A stretch of 64,000 bases of DNA from Saprospiraceae bacterium (GTDB lineage Bacteria; Bacteroidota; Bacteroidia; Chitinophagales; Saprospiraceae): NCBI GenBank assembly GCA_020436935.1, contig JAGQWX010000006.1, positions 1 through 64,000 of the forward strand, given 5' to 3'. A program made the position numbers and the translations under genes. The notes below the pieces were generated by a model. That model did not search any database. It had not been told where the DNA came from and worked only from the letters and a program-made list of their open reading frames with translations. This document shows, in pieces, positions 8,060-15,804 of the stretch (positions are counted from its first letter, which is position 1; each line of letters starts with the position of its first letter).

Positions 8060-9568
8060 TTAGTCAGCAATGATGAATTTCTGAGTAAGATCATGCTTAT
8101 TACCACGAATTCTCACAAAATGAACTCCAGCTTGTGTTTTTATATCATTCAGTAAAATGGTGTTCTTTCCATAATCCAGATTTACACTCTTCGAACTGAG
8201 CAATTGGCCCATCATGTTGAAGACTTCTACCAAATGATCACCATTTCCACCCGCATCTACTTCAATTTTGATATTGTTTCCATTTTGAACGGGGTTTGGA
8301 ACCACTTTCAAGTATCGGTTTGCACCCGTAATTTCAGTAGTTGCAGTCATTAGATTTCCGGTCCTGAAAGTTGTAATTCTGTTTTTTGTATCAGTAAATC
8401 CTTCGCTGTAAGGTCTGATTTTAACAATGTAAGATTTGTTGGCTTTCAGCGTAGTGAAGGTGTAAGAGGTGCCTGAAGCAATGGCCTTGGTCAATTCTCT
8501 GCCATCTGTGATTTCGATGTAATATCTTGTTGCGTTGGTGACTGGCAGCCATTCAAGCGTTACATAGTTGTAGGTCTCTATTTTTTGATTGGTTGTTGGA
8601 CTTAGAAGTGTTACCAATTCAGAAATAGTATCCATTAGAGGCACATAGTCATACCTTAAGTAATTGCGTGAAGGAAGAGCAAAATTGTTGCGCATTGCAT
8701 TGTGTTGTCCTTCAGTAAACTGAAAATCGGAGCAGTTTGCAAAATATGACATGTAATTGTTTTCCATGATGGGGATGACTTCACCATTAGGATCTTTGAT
8801 CACTGTATTGTAGGTACATCCGCTTCTCGCAGCTCCAAAGTTGTAATCCGGTGGTGTGTCGCAAATCTTGTCTCCAGCTTTTGTGCAATTGGTTTTATTG
8901 ACCAATTCTACGGGTACCCCGTAACTCGGAGCCTGAGTAATCGTCACAGGATTGCCGTGTTTGGCTAAATCATAAGGTTCGTCTTCCCAGCCAAAAAAGG
9001 TATGTGGTAAGCTGAAAAAATGACCCAACTCATGGGCCAGGGTTTCACCATCATTTATGTATGAAGCATCCATGGCTACAAAATCCTTTGCCGATGTATA
9101 ATAGCCTGCTACCTGACGACCGCTACTAACAAATAAATCTTTCGATATGAAAACGTTAAGTGCGATATCATTTCTGATGGCATCGATAATCTCGTCATAA
9201 CCACTCGGACCTCCAGTTAGTGCAGTATTACTTATGGTAGGTATATCTCCTCCGTTGGCCAGATAAAAATAAAAGCCTACGGTATCATAAATTTCATTGA
9301 TTGCTTTCAACTCATTCAAAACAGTTCCGACATCAAGTGCACCTGTTCCATCATCATCTGCAAAAAGATGAAACTGAATGGGGATATAAGTTTTTGCTGA
9401 TCTTGGGCCAATCATTGGTCTGTCATCGGGTTGCAGATACAGTTGGTCAGCAGTGGTCATTCCACATTGGAGCTGAGCCTTTATCTTTGTTGTGCCAAAT
9501 GATAAGACCAGCACCAACATAAAAATTAATTTTCTCAAGCTAAATAATTTTTTTGACTGTGATTGCAT
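8060..9568 (-). CDS. secreted M43-family zinc metalloprotease with FN3 and T9SS type A domains
   Basis: The 502-residue protein has a signal peptide ending near KIKAQ (residue 32). The catalytic domain carries HELGHFFSLPH at 179-189, the extended metzincin motif, and a Met-turn in NNYMSYFANCS, which place it in the pappalysin-like M43 family. Cysteines around CDTPPDYNFG are typical disulphides. A fibronectin type III module follows (VTLEWLPVTNATRYYIEI). The C-terminus, VVPNPVQNGNNIKIEV to GVHFVRIRGN, is a T9SS type A sorting domain. It is predicted to be a surface or secreted endopeptidase. It lies 58 bases downstream of a TonB-dependent receptor on the same strand, suggesting joint expression for peptide use. 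Confidence 0.9.
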   Translation of the reverse strand: MQSQSKKLFSLRKLIFMLVLVLSFGTTKIKAQLQCGMTTADQLYLQPDDRPMIGPRSAKTYIPIQFHLFADDDGTGALDVGTVLNELKAINEIYDTVGFYFYLANGGDIPTISNTALTGGPSGYDEIIDAIRNDIALNVFISKDLFVSSGRQVAGYYTSAKDFVAMDASYINDGETLAHELGHFFSLPHTFFGWEDEPYDLAKHGNPVTITQAPSYGVPVELVNKTNCTKAGDKICDTPPDYNFGAARSGCTYNTVIKDPNGEVIPIMENNYMSYFANCSDFQFTEGQHNAMRNNFALPSRNYLRYDYVPLMDTISELVTLLSPTTNQKIETYNYVTLEWLPVTNATRYYIEITDGRELTKAIASGTSYTFTTLKANKSYIVKIRPYSEGFTDTKNRITTFRTGNLMTATTEITGANRYLKVVPNPVQNGNNIKIEVDAGGNGDHLVEVFNMMGQLLSSKSVNLDYGKNTILLNDIKTQAGVHFVRIRGNKHDLTQKFIIAD

Positions 9569-9626
9569 TCAATTAGTTCTGCAATATTACATGAATTCAA
9601 AGAAAAAAGCATCTTTTTTTCGTCAC

Positions 9627-11984
9627 TTAAAAGTCAAAAGCCATGCCAATGATGGGCAACAATGTTCCAGAATCGTTTGGTATTTCAATTAAAGATTTAG
9701 GAATTGCAATTTCTCCATTGGGTTCTCTTCTGAGGCCATAAGAAGGCGGTGAAGGTAAAGTCTGTCCAAAAGCATTTTGTATTTCCAGGTATAGGTTGAA
9801 GGCCAGTTTCCTGAAATTCCATTTTTTATCTACTCTGAAGTCCAGCTGACTAAAAGCGTCCAGTCGGCTTGAATTTAAAGTCGAATAAACCAAAATGATA
9901 ATGGGGTAGGTATCGACGGTTTTGTTTTGGTCTACCTTTGCATACGGTGTTTTTCCGGCATATCTGTATCGTAGATTGAACTCAAAATTTCTTTTTGCCT
10001 TATAGCCACCGGTAAAGGAGACAAGTGATCTGCTGTCCCAGACTGATGGTCTGAAGATGCCGTCTTTTCCTGAAAACTCACTACCAAATATGGTTACGGC
10101 GAGGATTCCGTAAAAGTTTTTGACCAATTTTTGCTGGTATAAAAACTCGACACCATAAGTCTTACCGTTGCCGGTACTAACTATTTCTTCATTTCCAAGC
10201 ACGGAAAAGTCACCGCCTTTATTGGCCAGCGAAATCCCTTCTCCTAAGGAAACAGGATATCTTTCATAATATTTATAAAAGGCTTCAGTGCTGATTTTGG
10301 CATTTTTACCCAACCTTTTTTCCAATCCTAGTACAGCGTGATTGCTTGCAATGTATCTGGCATCTCTGTTCGTAAATCCCAAAGGGCCGTTTTGAAATCC
10401 AAGGATGGTATAAGGTGGAATCTTGAAATACCTGCCGGCTGTTGCATTCAACCTCCAGGTATCGGCTTTATCAATGCGATAACTTAGTGCCAATCGAGGG
10501 GACAGGGTCGAAAGCAAATTGTCTTCAGTAGTAAAACTATTACCATCGGTTCTCAAGCCAAATGTGAAATCCAACTTGCCCTCAAAGAATGACTTTGAAG
10601 CTTGTGAAAATAATCCATACTTCCAGAACCCAAGCGTTGTATTGTACTCATTGTCAAGCAAAAACTCCTGGGTTTCATTGGTGTAGTCCGCCCAGGTAAT
10701 ATTCGTCCCAATACTAAGCGACCAATCGTTCACAAAGCGTGTGAGGCTGTATCTCAGCCTGCGCTCCGACTCTCTGGAATCATTTCTAAACAACAAGCCT
10801 GTTTGATTTTCATTGTCATCAAATCTTCGGAAGTTGTTGTTCAGAATATTTACGCTGAAGCTGGCATTCATTACCCCTTTTCCGTCTTTCATCCTATTTT
10901 TCCAGCCTAGCCCTGATGTGGTGCTCCATTGATCAATGATCGGCACTTGTTCCAGGGTTGAGATCTGGTCCAGGTCAAATTCTTCAGGTGCTTTCACCTT
11001 ATATTGATCTATAGATCCGATGCCCGTCAGATAAATAGAATTTCTGTCATTCAGTTCATGGTTGATTTTGTATTGATAATCCCAGTAATCAGGTCTGATG
11101 GGTAATTGCAGTAATTGAAACAACAACTGCAGGTAACTCCTTCTTACTGAGACGATATAAGTCGTTTTGGCCTTATCAGCACCTCTTCTAAATAGAGGCC
11201 CCTCGGTGGTCAAGGCGGTTTCACTCGCTGAAACTCTGAAATTGGTTTGTGCCTTCCTTGGATTTCCAATCCTCTGATCAAATTGCAAAACACCGCTCAG
11301 TACGTTGTCGTATTGAGCACCAAAAGAAGAAGCAGATAGTGTGACCCCTTCCACGAAGTTCACATTGAGCAATCCCACCGGACCACCAGCGCTGCCCTGG
11401 GTAGAAAAGTGGTTGATATTTGGTATTTCTATGCCGTCGAGGTAGTAGACATTTTCGTTGGGTGCACCACCACGAATGATGACGTCATTTCTGAAACCAC
11501 CCACCGACCCCGAAACACCGGGAAGACTTTGTACCACTTTGGCAATGTCATTGTTGCCTCCCGGATATGATTTGATTTCTTCCGGTGACAGACTTTGGAT
11601 GGACATGGGCGTTGTCAAAGTATTTCTGAAAGGACTGGCAGTTACTTCTACAGCAGTGAGTTCTGTTGCAGCCTCCATCAATTCAAATACCAAATCATAG
11701 TTTCCAACTGACTGAATAATGACATTGTCCTTGGTGAGTGGTTTGTAACCGAGATACGATGCCGTAAAATTATAAGATGCCGGAACTACGCCCTGGAGCT
11801 CAAATGCACCTTCAAAATCTGTGGTTGTGCCCAGATTGGTACCATCAATGGTTATAGTAGCCCCAATCAATGGTTCTTTGGTATTGGCATCCAGCACTTT
11901 ACCAAAAACAGAGACGGTAGTTTGTGCGTTTACGCTCGTGCTAAATAAGCTGAGCAATATCAGGAAAATTGTCGTGTACTTCAC
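9627..11984 (-). CDS. TonB-dependent receptor with carboxypeptidase-regulatory-like domain
   Basis: This 785-residue outer-membrane protein starts with a signal peptide (ending SVNAQ). A CarbopepD_reg-type beta-sandwich follows (VFGKVLDANTKEPLIGATIT to LGYKPL, residues 25-95). The plug domain contains PGGNNDIAKVVQSLPGVSGS and DVIIRGGAPNENVYYLDGIE. A 22-strand barrel fills the remainder, ending in the aromatic MAFDF typical of outer-membrane barrels. It imports an unknown ligand using TonB energy. There is no SusD partner, and the following gene is an M43 protease, so peptides are a plausible cargo; that is inference from neighbourhood only. Confidence 0.88.
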   Translation of the reverse strand: MKYTTIFLILLSLFSTSVNAQTTVSVFGKVLDANTKEPLIGATITIDGTNLGTTTDFEGAFELQGVVPASYNFTASYLGYKPLTKDNVIIQSVGNYDLVFELMEAATELTAVEVTASPFRNTLTTPMSIQSLSPEEIKSYPGGNNDIAKVVQSLPGVSGSVGGFRNDVIIRGGAPNENVYYLDGIEIPNINHFSTQGSAGGPVGLLNVNFVEGVTLSASSFGAQYDNVLSGVLQFDQRIGNPRKAQTNFRVSASETALTTEGPLFRRGADKAKTTYIVSVRRSYLQLLFQLLQLPIRPDYWDYQYKINHELNDRNSIYLTGIGSIDQYKVKAPEEFDLDQISTLEQVPIIDQWSTTSGLGWKNRMKDGKGVMNASFSVNILNNNFRRFDDNENQTGLLFRNDSRESERRLRYSLTRFVNDWSLSIGTNITWADYTNETQEFLLDNEYNTTLGFWKYGLFSQASKSFFEGKLDFTFGLRTDGNSFTTEDNLLSTLSPRLALSYRIDKADTWRLNATAGRYFKIPPYTILGFQNGPLGFTNRDARYIASNHAVLGLEKRLGKNAKISTEAFYKYYERYPVSLGEGISLANKGGDFSVLGNEEIVSTGNGKTYGVEFLYQQKLVKNFYGILAVTIFGSEFSGKDGIFRPSVWDSRSLVSFTGGYKAKRNFEFNLRYRYAGKTPYAKVDQNKTVDTYPIIILVYSTLNSSRLDAFSQLDFRVDKKWNFRKLAFNLYLEIQNAFGQTLPSPPSYGLRREPNGEIAIPKSLIEIPNDSGTLLPIIGMAFDF

Positions 11985-12063
11985 TGGAATAATTAAGGTG
12001 TTGATAAAGTTTTAGATTTAACAGAGGCAAAACAAAGTGGTTGAAAAATAGATCATAAATATG

Positions 12064-12093
12064 AAAAAAAAAAGGAGGCATTGCCTCCTTTTT
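12064..12093 (-). terminator. intrinsic terminator after glutamate dehydrogenase
   Basis: GGAGGC and GCCTCC pair around an ATT loop, with flanking A and T runs extending the stem. On the minus strand this is a hairpin followed by a T-run, 22 bases past the dehydrogenase stop. Confidence 0.85.
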
Positions 12094-12114
12094 ATACAAG
12101 TTGATGTCATTTCA

Positions 12115-13536
12115 TTATGGAAATACTCCCATCGTCATATAGTCGTTTGCTACTTTGTTGATGGCTACTACAAATGCAGCAGTCCTTAGGTCGTCAACGT
12201 CTTTCATTTTGAGATAGGCGTCTTTGATAGAGTGGTAGGAACTGATCATGGTTTCTTCCAATCCCGATCTTACCAGGTCGATTTCATCACCACCGTGAGA
12301 AAGCGCCATTTTTTGATCAGCATCGATCGATCTGCCAGTCAATCTTTCTACCTCAGATAGGATGTTTAGGAATGAATTTTGGTTGAATCTCTTGTCCAAG
12401 CGGCCGAACCTCACATGCGAAAGGTTTTTCAACCATTCAAAATATGAAACAGTTACACCACCGGCATTGAGCCACATATCCGGAAGGATGACGATGCCTT
12501 TTTTCAGTAAGATAACTTCTGCGTCTGCGGTTATCGGACCGTTGGCGGCCTCTGCAATAATCCTTGCATTCACGCCTTCAGCATTTAATTCCGTGATTTG
12601 AGACTCCAATGCAGCCGGCACCAAAATGTCGCATTGTATTTTGGTCCATTCTTTTTGATTCTCCAGTGCTGTTGTTCCGGGAAAGCCTACGATTGATCCG
12701 GTTTTCTTTCGGAAGGCGACCAGTTTTTCGATGTCGATGTTATCGTTGCTGACAATGGTACCTTCTTTCTCAGCAATGCCAATGACTTTGATTCCCCCTT
12801 CTTTCTGAGAAATCATGCCAGTATGTGATCCTACATTTCCTAAACCCTGGATGACCATGGTTTTATTTTGGGTGCCCAGCGGAAGGTCAACTTTTTGCAT
12901 CATTTTGACATCGTTGCAAAGTTCTCGGATGCCATAAAATACGCCACGGCCTGTAGCTTCCGTTCTTCCTCTGATACCATATTGGTTGACAGGTTTTCCG
13001 GTGACACAACCGGCAGCGTCAATGACGTCACCCCCCTTGAAGGTTTGATAAGTATCCAGGATCCACGCCATTTCTCTTTCACCTGTTCCATAATCCGGAG
13101 CTGGTACATCCATAGATGGCCCGATGAAGTTTTTCCTGATCAGCTCAGAGGTATACCTTCTGGTAATTCTTTCCAGCTGGTCCGGTGTATAGTTGGAAGT
13201 ACTGATTTTGACTCCACCTTTTGCTCCACCGAAAGGAACGTCTACGATGGCGCACTTGTAAGTCATAAGGGCTGCAAGTGCCATTACTTCCTCCTGGGTC
13301 ACCATGTTGGAAAAACGAATACCACCTTTGGTGGGCAGGCGGTGATGACTGTGCTGTACTCTGTAGGCTTCTATTACCTCATATCCTTGTCCGATTTTCA
13401 CAGGAAAATTCATCTGATAAATAGAGTTACAGACCTTGATCTGATCTAAAAGTCCTTTGGGATGTCTGGTGTTGGCAGCAGCTTTGTCAAAGTTGCGCTG
13501 AACACTCTCGTAAAAATTAGCTTGTTTTGTGCTCAT
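12115..13536 (-). CDS. gdhA: Glu/Leu/Phe/Val family glutamate dehydrogenase
   Basis: The 473-residue protein interconverts glutamate and 2-oxoglutarate plus ammonium. The substrate domain has RLPTKGGIRF and VDVPFGGAKGGV, whose last conserved lysine is catalytic, and GPSMDVPAPDYGT. The Rossmann domain contains MVIQGLGNVGSH (GxGxxG). IIAEAANGPIT and DMWLNAGGVTVSYFEW close the active site. The length is slightly above hexameric bacterial enzymes but in family range. Its start overlaps the end of the ccmD-like gene by 20 bases, so it is probably translated from the ccm transcript; a terminator follows it. Confidence 0.93.
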   Translation of the reverse strand: MSTKQANFYESVQRNFDKAAANTRHPKGLLDQIKVCNSIYQMNFPVKIGQGYEVIEAYRVQHSHHRLPTKGGIRFSNMVTQEEVMALAALMTYKCAIVDVPFGGAKGGVKISTSNYTPDQLERITRRYTSELIRKNFIGPSMDVPAPDYGTGEREMAWILDTYQTFKGGDVIDAAGCVTGKPVNQYGIRGRTEATGRGVFYGIRELCNDVKMMQKVDLPLGTQNKTMVIQGLGNVGSHTGMISQKEGGIKVIGIAEKEGTIVSNDNIDIEKLVAFRKKTGSIVGFPGTTALENQKEWTKIQCDILVPAALESQITELNAEGVNARIIAEAANGPITADAEVILLKKGIVILPDMWLNAGGVTVSYFEWLKNLSHVRFGRLDKRFNQNSFLNILSEVERLTGRSIDADQKMALSHGGDEIDLVRSGLEETMISSYHSIKDAYLKMKDVDDLRTAAFVVAINKVANDYMTMGVFP

Positions 13537-13699
13537 CTCTAATTTGAATTTCTATTTTGTTTAGTTTATTATCCAATCTCCATAGGTATAATATAATACC
13601 TAAAAATAAAATTACCACAACGGCGATTACCGAATAGTATTTTCCGTTGCTCTGAAGAAGTGATGTGATTAGGGATATATTTGAAAATAATGTGGTCAT
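13517..13699 (-). CDS. ccmD: CcmD-like small membrane protein
   Basis: This 60-residue protein has one transmembrane helix (YYSVIAVVVILFLGIILYLW) followed by a charged tail, RLDNKLNKIEIQIRD. That matches the size, topology and tail of CcmD, which helps release haem-loaded CcmE from the CcmABC transporter. I chose the ATG at 13699; a TTG at 13717 would add six residues. It lies 28 bases after ccmC and overlaps the start of the dehydrogenase gene. The call depends strongly on context, since so short a protein carries little family signal. Confidence 0.65.
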   Translation of the reverse strand: MTTLFSNISLITSLLQSNGKYYSVIAVVVILFLGIILYLWRLDNKLNKIEIQIRDEHKTS

Positions 13700-13727
13700 A
13701 ATGTTGAAATTTAACAAATGGATTAAA

Positions 13728-14822
13728 TTATTGATCGCCGGAAGTCAAAATATATTCTTCCACTTTTTTGATTCTATAAAATACAGATGAAATCCATACT
13801 CCGATCAAAATCATGGCAATAATGCTGGGGTAAAAAAACATCCTCAGGGTATTGTCCAGGTCTTCACCTCCCAAAGCCGGATTACCTCCATTGCCTGGAT
13901 GCAATGAGTCGTACATGCGCGGAATGACAAAGATCAAAGGGATCAGGGCAACGAATCCAAAAATCGAATATGCCGCCGAAAACCTCGCTCGTTTGTCAAA
14001 GTCGTTGATCGAAGATCTCAATATGAAATAGGCCAGATAGATCAGCATGGCAATAGCTGCCATATTTAGTTTTACATCGGTGGTCCACCAGGTGCCCCAC
14101 GTAAATCTGGCCCATATGGATCCTGTTGCCAGACCCAGCAAACCGTAAACAATTGCTGTTGTATTATAAGCTGCGCTCAATTTGTCGTTGCGCATGTTTT
14201 TTGTTCTTAAATATGCAATGGCGTGGTACAGTCCCGCAATAAGTATAATGACCATAGCAAGCCAGAGTGCTACATGGAAAAAGGTATTCCTGATGGTCTC
14301 GTGCAGAATATTTCGGTAAGGAAATAAAATTCCGGATTTTGGTGTCAGTGTGGAGTTGATTTGATCCTGCCATTGTGTGAAGGCAGCTGTGTCGCTTTGA
14401 GCAGTTACAGGACTCAGACTGATGGCGTCTGGCAGAACCGTTGGTCCATCAATCTCATTGTACATGATCAGAGTGAGAGGAACATAGTCTTCTTTGTTGG
14501 AGGCAGGGGGCAGGAGGAAGTTGACGATTATACGCTCGTTATCAATGACTTGGTTCCTGAGCGACGAGGTGTAGTGACCGTCGTCCAGCTTAAGCCACGC
14601 TTCTACTTTTTCTGCTTTGGCATAAGTGCTGTTGTACCCGGTTACCTTAATAGAAACATATTCACCTGGTTTTGCTGAAGTTGGTGCGTCCAGTTGATAT
14701 ATGCCCGGCTTGAGAGGAGTGCCCAAACCACCTATTAAAACATAGATGAACAGAAGTACACCCAATATCTTCCAATAGCTGCGGTACATCCACTTGTCTT
14801 TTTTTATCATTTCCATAGCCAT
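13728..14822 (-). CDS. ccmC: CcmC/CcsA-type haem-handling protein with extra periplasmic domain
   Basis: The protein participates in haem delivery for cytochrome c maturation. From the ATG at 14822 it has 364 residues; a longer frame upstream would overlap ccmB and adds no helix. TM1 is at about 17-33. Residues about 40-165 form an unusual soluble insert with beta-rich, Ig-like character. Six-helix CcmC topology then follows with H183, the tryptophan-rich haem loop WGTWWTTD at 242-249, and H308 in DSLHPG. Ordinary CcmC is about 220-250 residues, so the insert is the odd feature. It lies 7 bases after ccmB in an operon ccmB-ccmC-ccmD-gdh. Confidence 0.85.
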   Translation of the reverse strand: MAMEMIKKDKWMYRSYWKILGVLLFIYVLIGGLGTPLKPGIYQLDAPTSAKPGEYVSIKVTGYNSTYAKAEKVEAWLKLDDGHYTSSLRNQVIDNERIIVNFLLPPASNKEDYVPLTLIMYNEIDGPTVLPDAISLSPVTAQSDTAAFTQWQDQINSTLTPKSGILFPYRNILHETIRNTFFHVALWLAMVIILIAGLYHAIAYLRTKNMRNDKLSAAYNTTAIVYGLLGLATGSIWARFTWGTWWTTDVKLNMAAIAMLIYLAYFILRSSINDFDKRARFSAAYSIFGFVALIPLIFVIPRMYDSLHPGNGGNPALGGEDLDNTLRMFFYPSIIAMILIGVWISSVFYRIKKVEEYILTSGDQ

Positions 14823-14829
14823 GTTTAGA

Positions 14830-15489
14830 TTAAGCCTTCCATAATTGATTGAATAATAGAAATACCATAGATAGCAACAATAAGTCAATGCCGCCCAAAA
14901 TCATTAAATCCTGATACACGCTGGAATCTACCATCAAACCCAGGGCGACAGATGAGATTTTGATCATCACCAGCATGCAGGGTAGGGTGAGGGGTAGCGC
15001 CAGTACAGCCATCAACAACACCATACCATTTTCCTGTGATGCGATAATGGCACTTACAAAACTGAATGTTACTGAAATGCCCAGTATTCCAAGAAGTGCC
15101 CCCGAAGTGAACAAGGCATGGTCGCGCACGTGATTCTCCAGGAGAAAACTAAAAGCCAGATAAATCAGACTGAACACAAAAAGACTCAGGAAGTAATTGT
15201 AGACAATCTTTGCAAGTATAACTTCTGTTGGATGGTAGAGAGAGTAGTAAAATATCCCCGTCTTTGCAGCATCGCCATTGAAGGATTTTACCAGGCTGTT
15301 GAGCAGGCTGAACAGGGTGACAATCCACAACATCACATTCCACGATTGGGCTTGCAATACATTGAAGCTTTTGTATACTATAAATGAAACTGTAAAAGTG
15401 AACAAAATGATCGCAGAGATGGTTTGGGCATTCCTTATCTCAAGGATGAAGTCTTTCCTAATTAGTTCCAATATCCTGGTCAGTTGCAT
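14830..15489 (-). CDS. ccmB: haem exporter permease CcmB
   Basis: The 219-residue permease is the membrane partner of the CcmA ATPase in haem-linked cytochrome c maturation. Six hydrophobic helices are visible, from ISAIILFTFTVSFIVY to LMILGGIDLLLLSMVFLLF. The conserved segment FYYSLYHPTEVILAKIVYN and the loop LTLPCMLVMIKIS fit CcmB. I chose the ATG at 15489 (MQLTRILELIRKDF) over an upstream extension to 15567, because a TATATTTG promoter element lies inside that extension. The ccmA gene is not in the window; ccmC and the ccmD-like gene follow directly. Confidence 0.88.
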   Translation of the reverse strand: MQLTRILELIRKDFILEIRNAQTISAIILFTFTVSFIVYKSFNVLQAQSWNVMLWIVTLFSLLNSLVKSFNGDAAKTGIFYYSLYHPTEVILAKIVYNYFLSLFVFSLIYLAFSFLLENHVRDHALFTSGALLGILGISVTFSFVSAIIASQENGMVLLMAVLALPLTLPCMLVMIKISSVALGLMVDSSVYQDLMILGGIDLLLLSMVFLLFNQLWKA

Positions 15490-15508
15490 CCATTTGCAAT
15501 TAGTGGCG

Positions 15509-15516
15509 CAAATATA
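15509..15516 (-). promoter_or_regulatory. -7 element TATATTTG of the ccm operon
   Basis: It is a perfect TAnnTTTG on the minus strand, 20 bases before the chosen ccmB ATG. A clear -33 TTTG is missing at the right distance. The position supports the shorter ccmB start. Confidence 0.5.
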
Positions 15517-15715
15517 CACCAAGTTATTTGAGATAGGTAATGACAGAAGTCTTCCCTGCTCAATCACTGTGATTTTTATGAGACCTGGAACTTTTTAATC
15601 CCCATTAACCCAAAAATCCACTTCGTTGGCATACTTTTTCAAAACTATTAATATAACTATATAAAAACTTGTTTAACAGATACAATACAGATTATAAAAA
15701 TAAATTATATAAAAA

Positions 15716-15741
15716 ACATATTACAAATTTTCGTAATATGT
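15716..15741. repeat. 9-bp inverted repeat upstream of ftsK
   Basis: ACATATTAC and GTAATATGT are perfectly complementary across an 8-base spacer. It is not followed by a T-run, and it lies 63 bases before the ftsK ATG, so an operator is more likely than a terminator. Confidence 0.45.
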
Positions 15742-15804
15742 AATCATGGTTATACATTAGCGAAACGAAACAAGAAAGGATCTCATTTACAAAATTGTAC
15801 GCTC

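Larger units (their letters stand above)
15490..15804. other. 315-base divergent intergenic region between ccmB and ftsK
   Basis: This AT-rich stretch holds the ccmB -7 element at 15509-15516 and a near-perfect inverted repeat at 15716-15741 about 64 bases before ftsK. I see no RNA gene or further open frame with family resemblance. No exact TAnnTTTG element faces ftsK. Confidence 0.6.

Noticed and set aside
12868..13449. 193-codon open frame opposite the glutamate dehydrogenase gene
   Set aside because: The dehydrogenase frame has complete catalytic and Rossmann motifs; the antisense frame is composition-driven.
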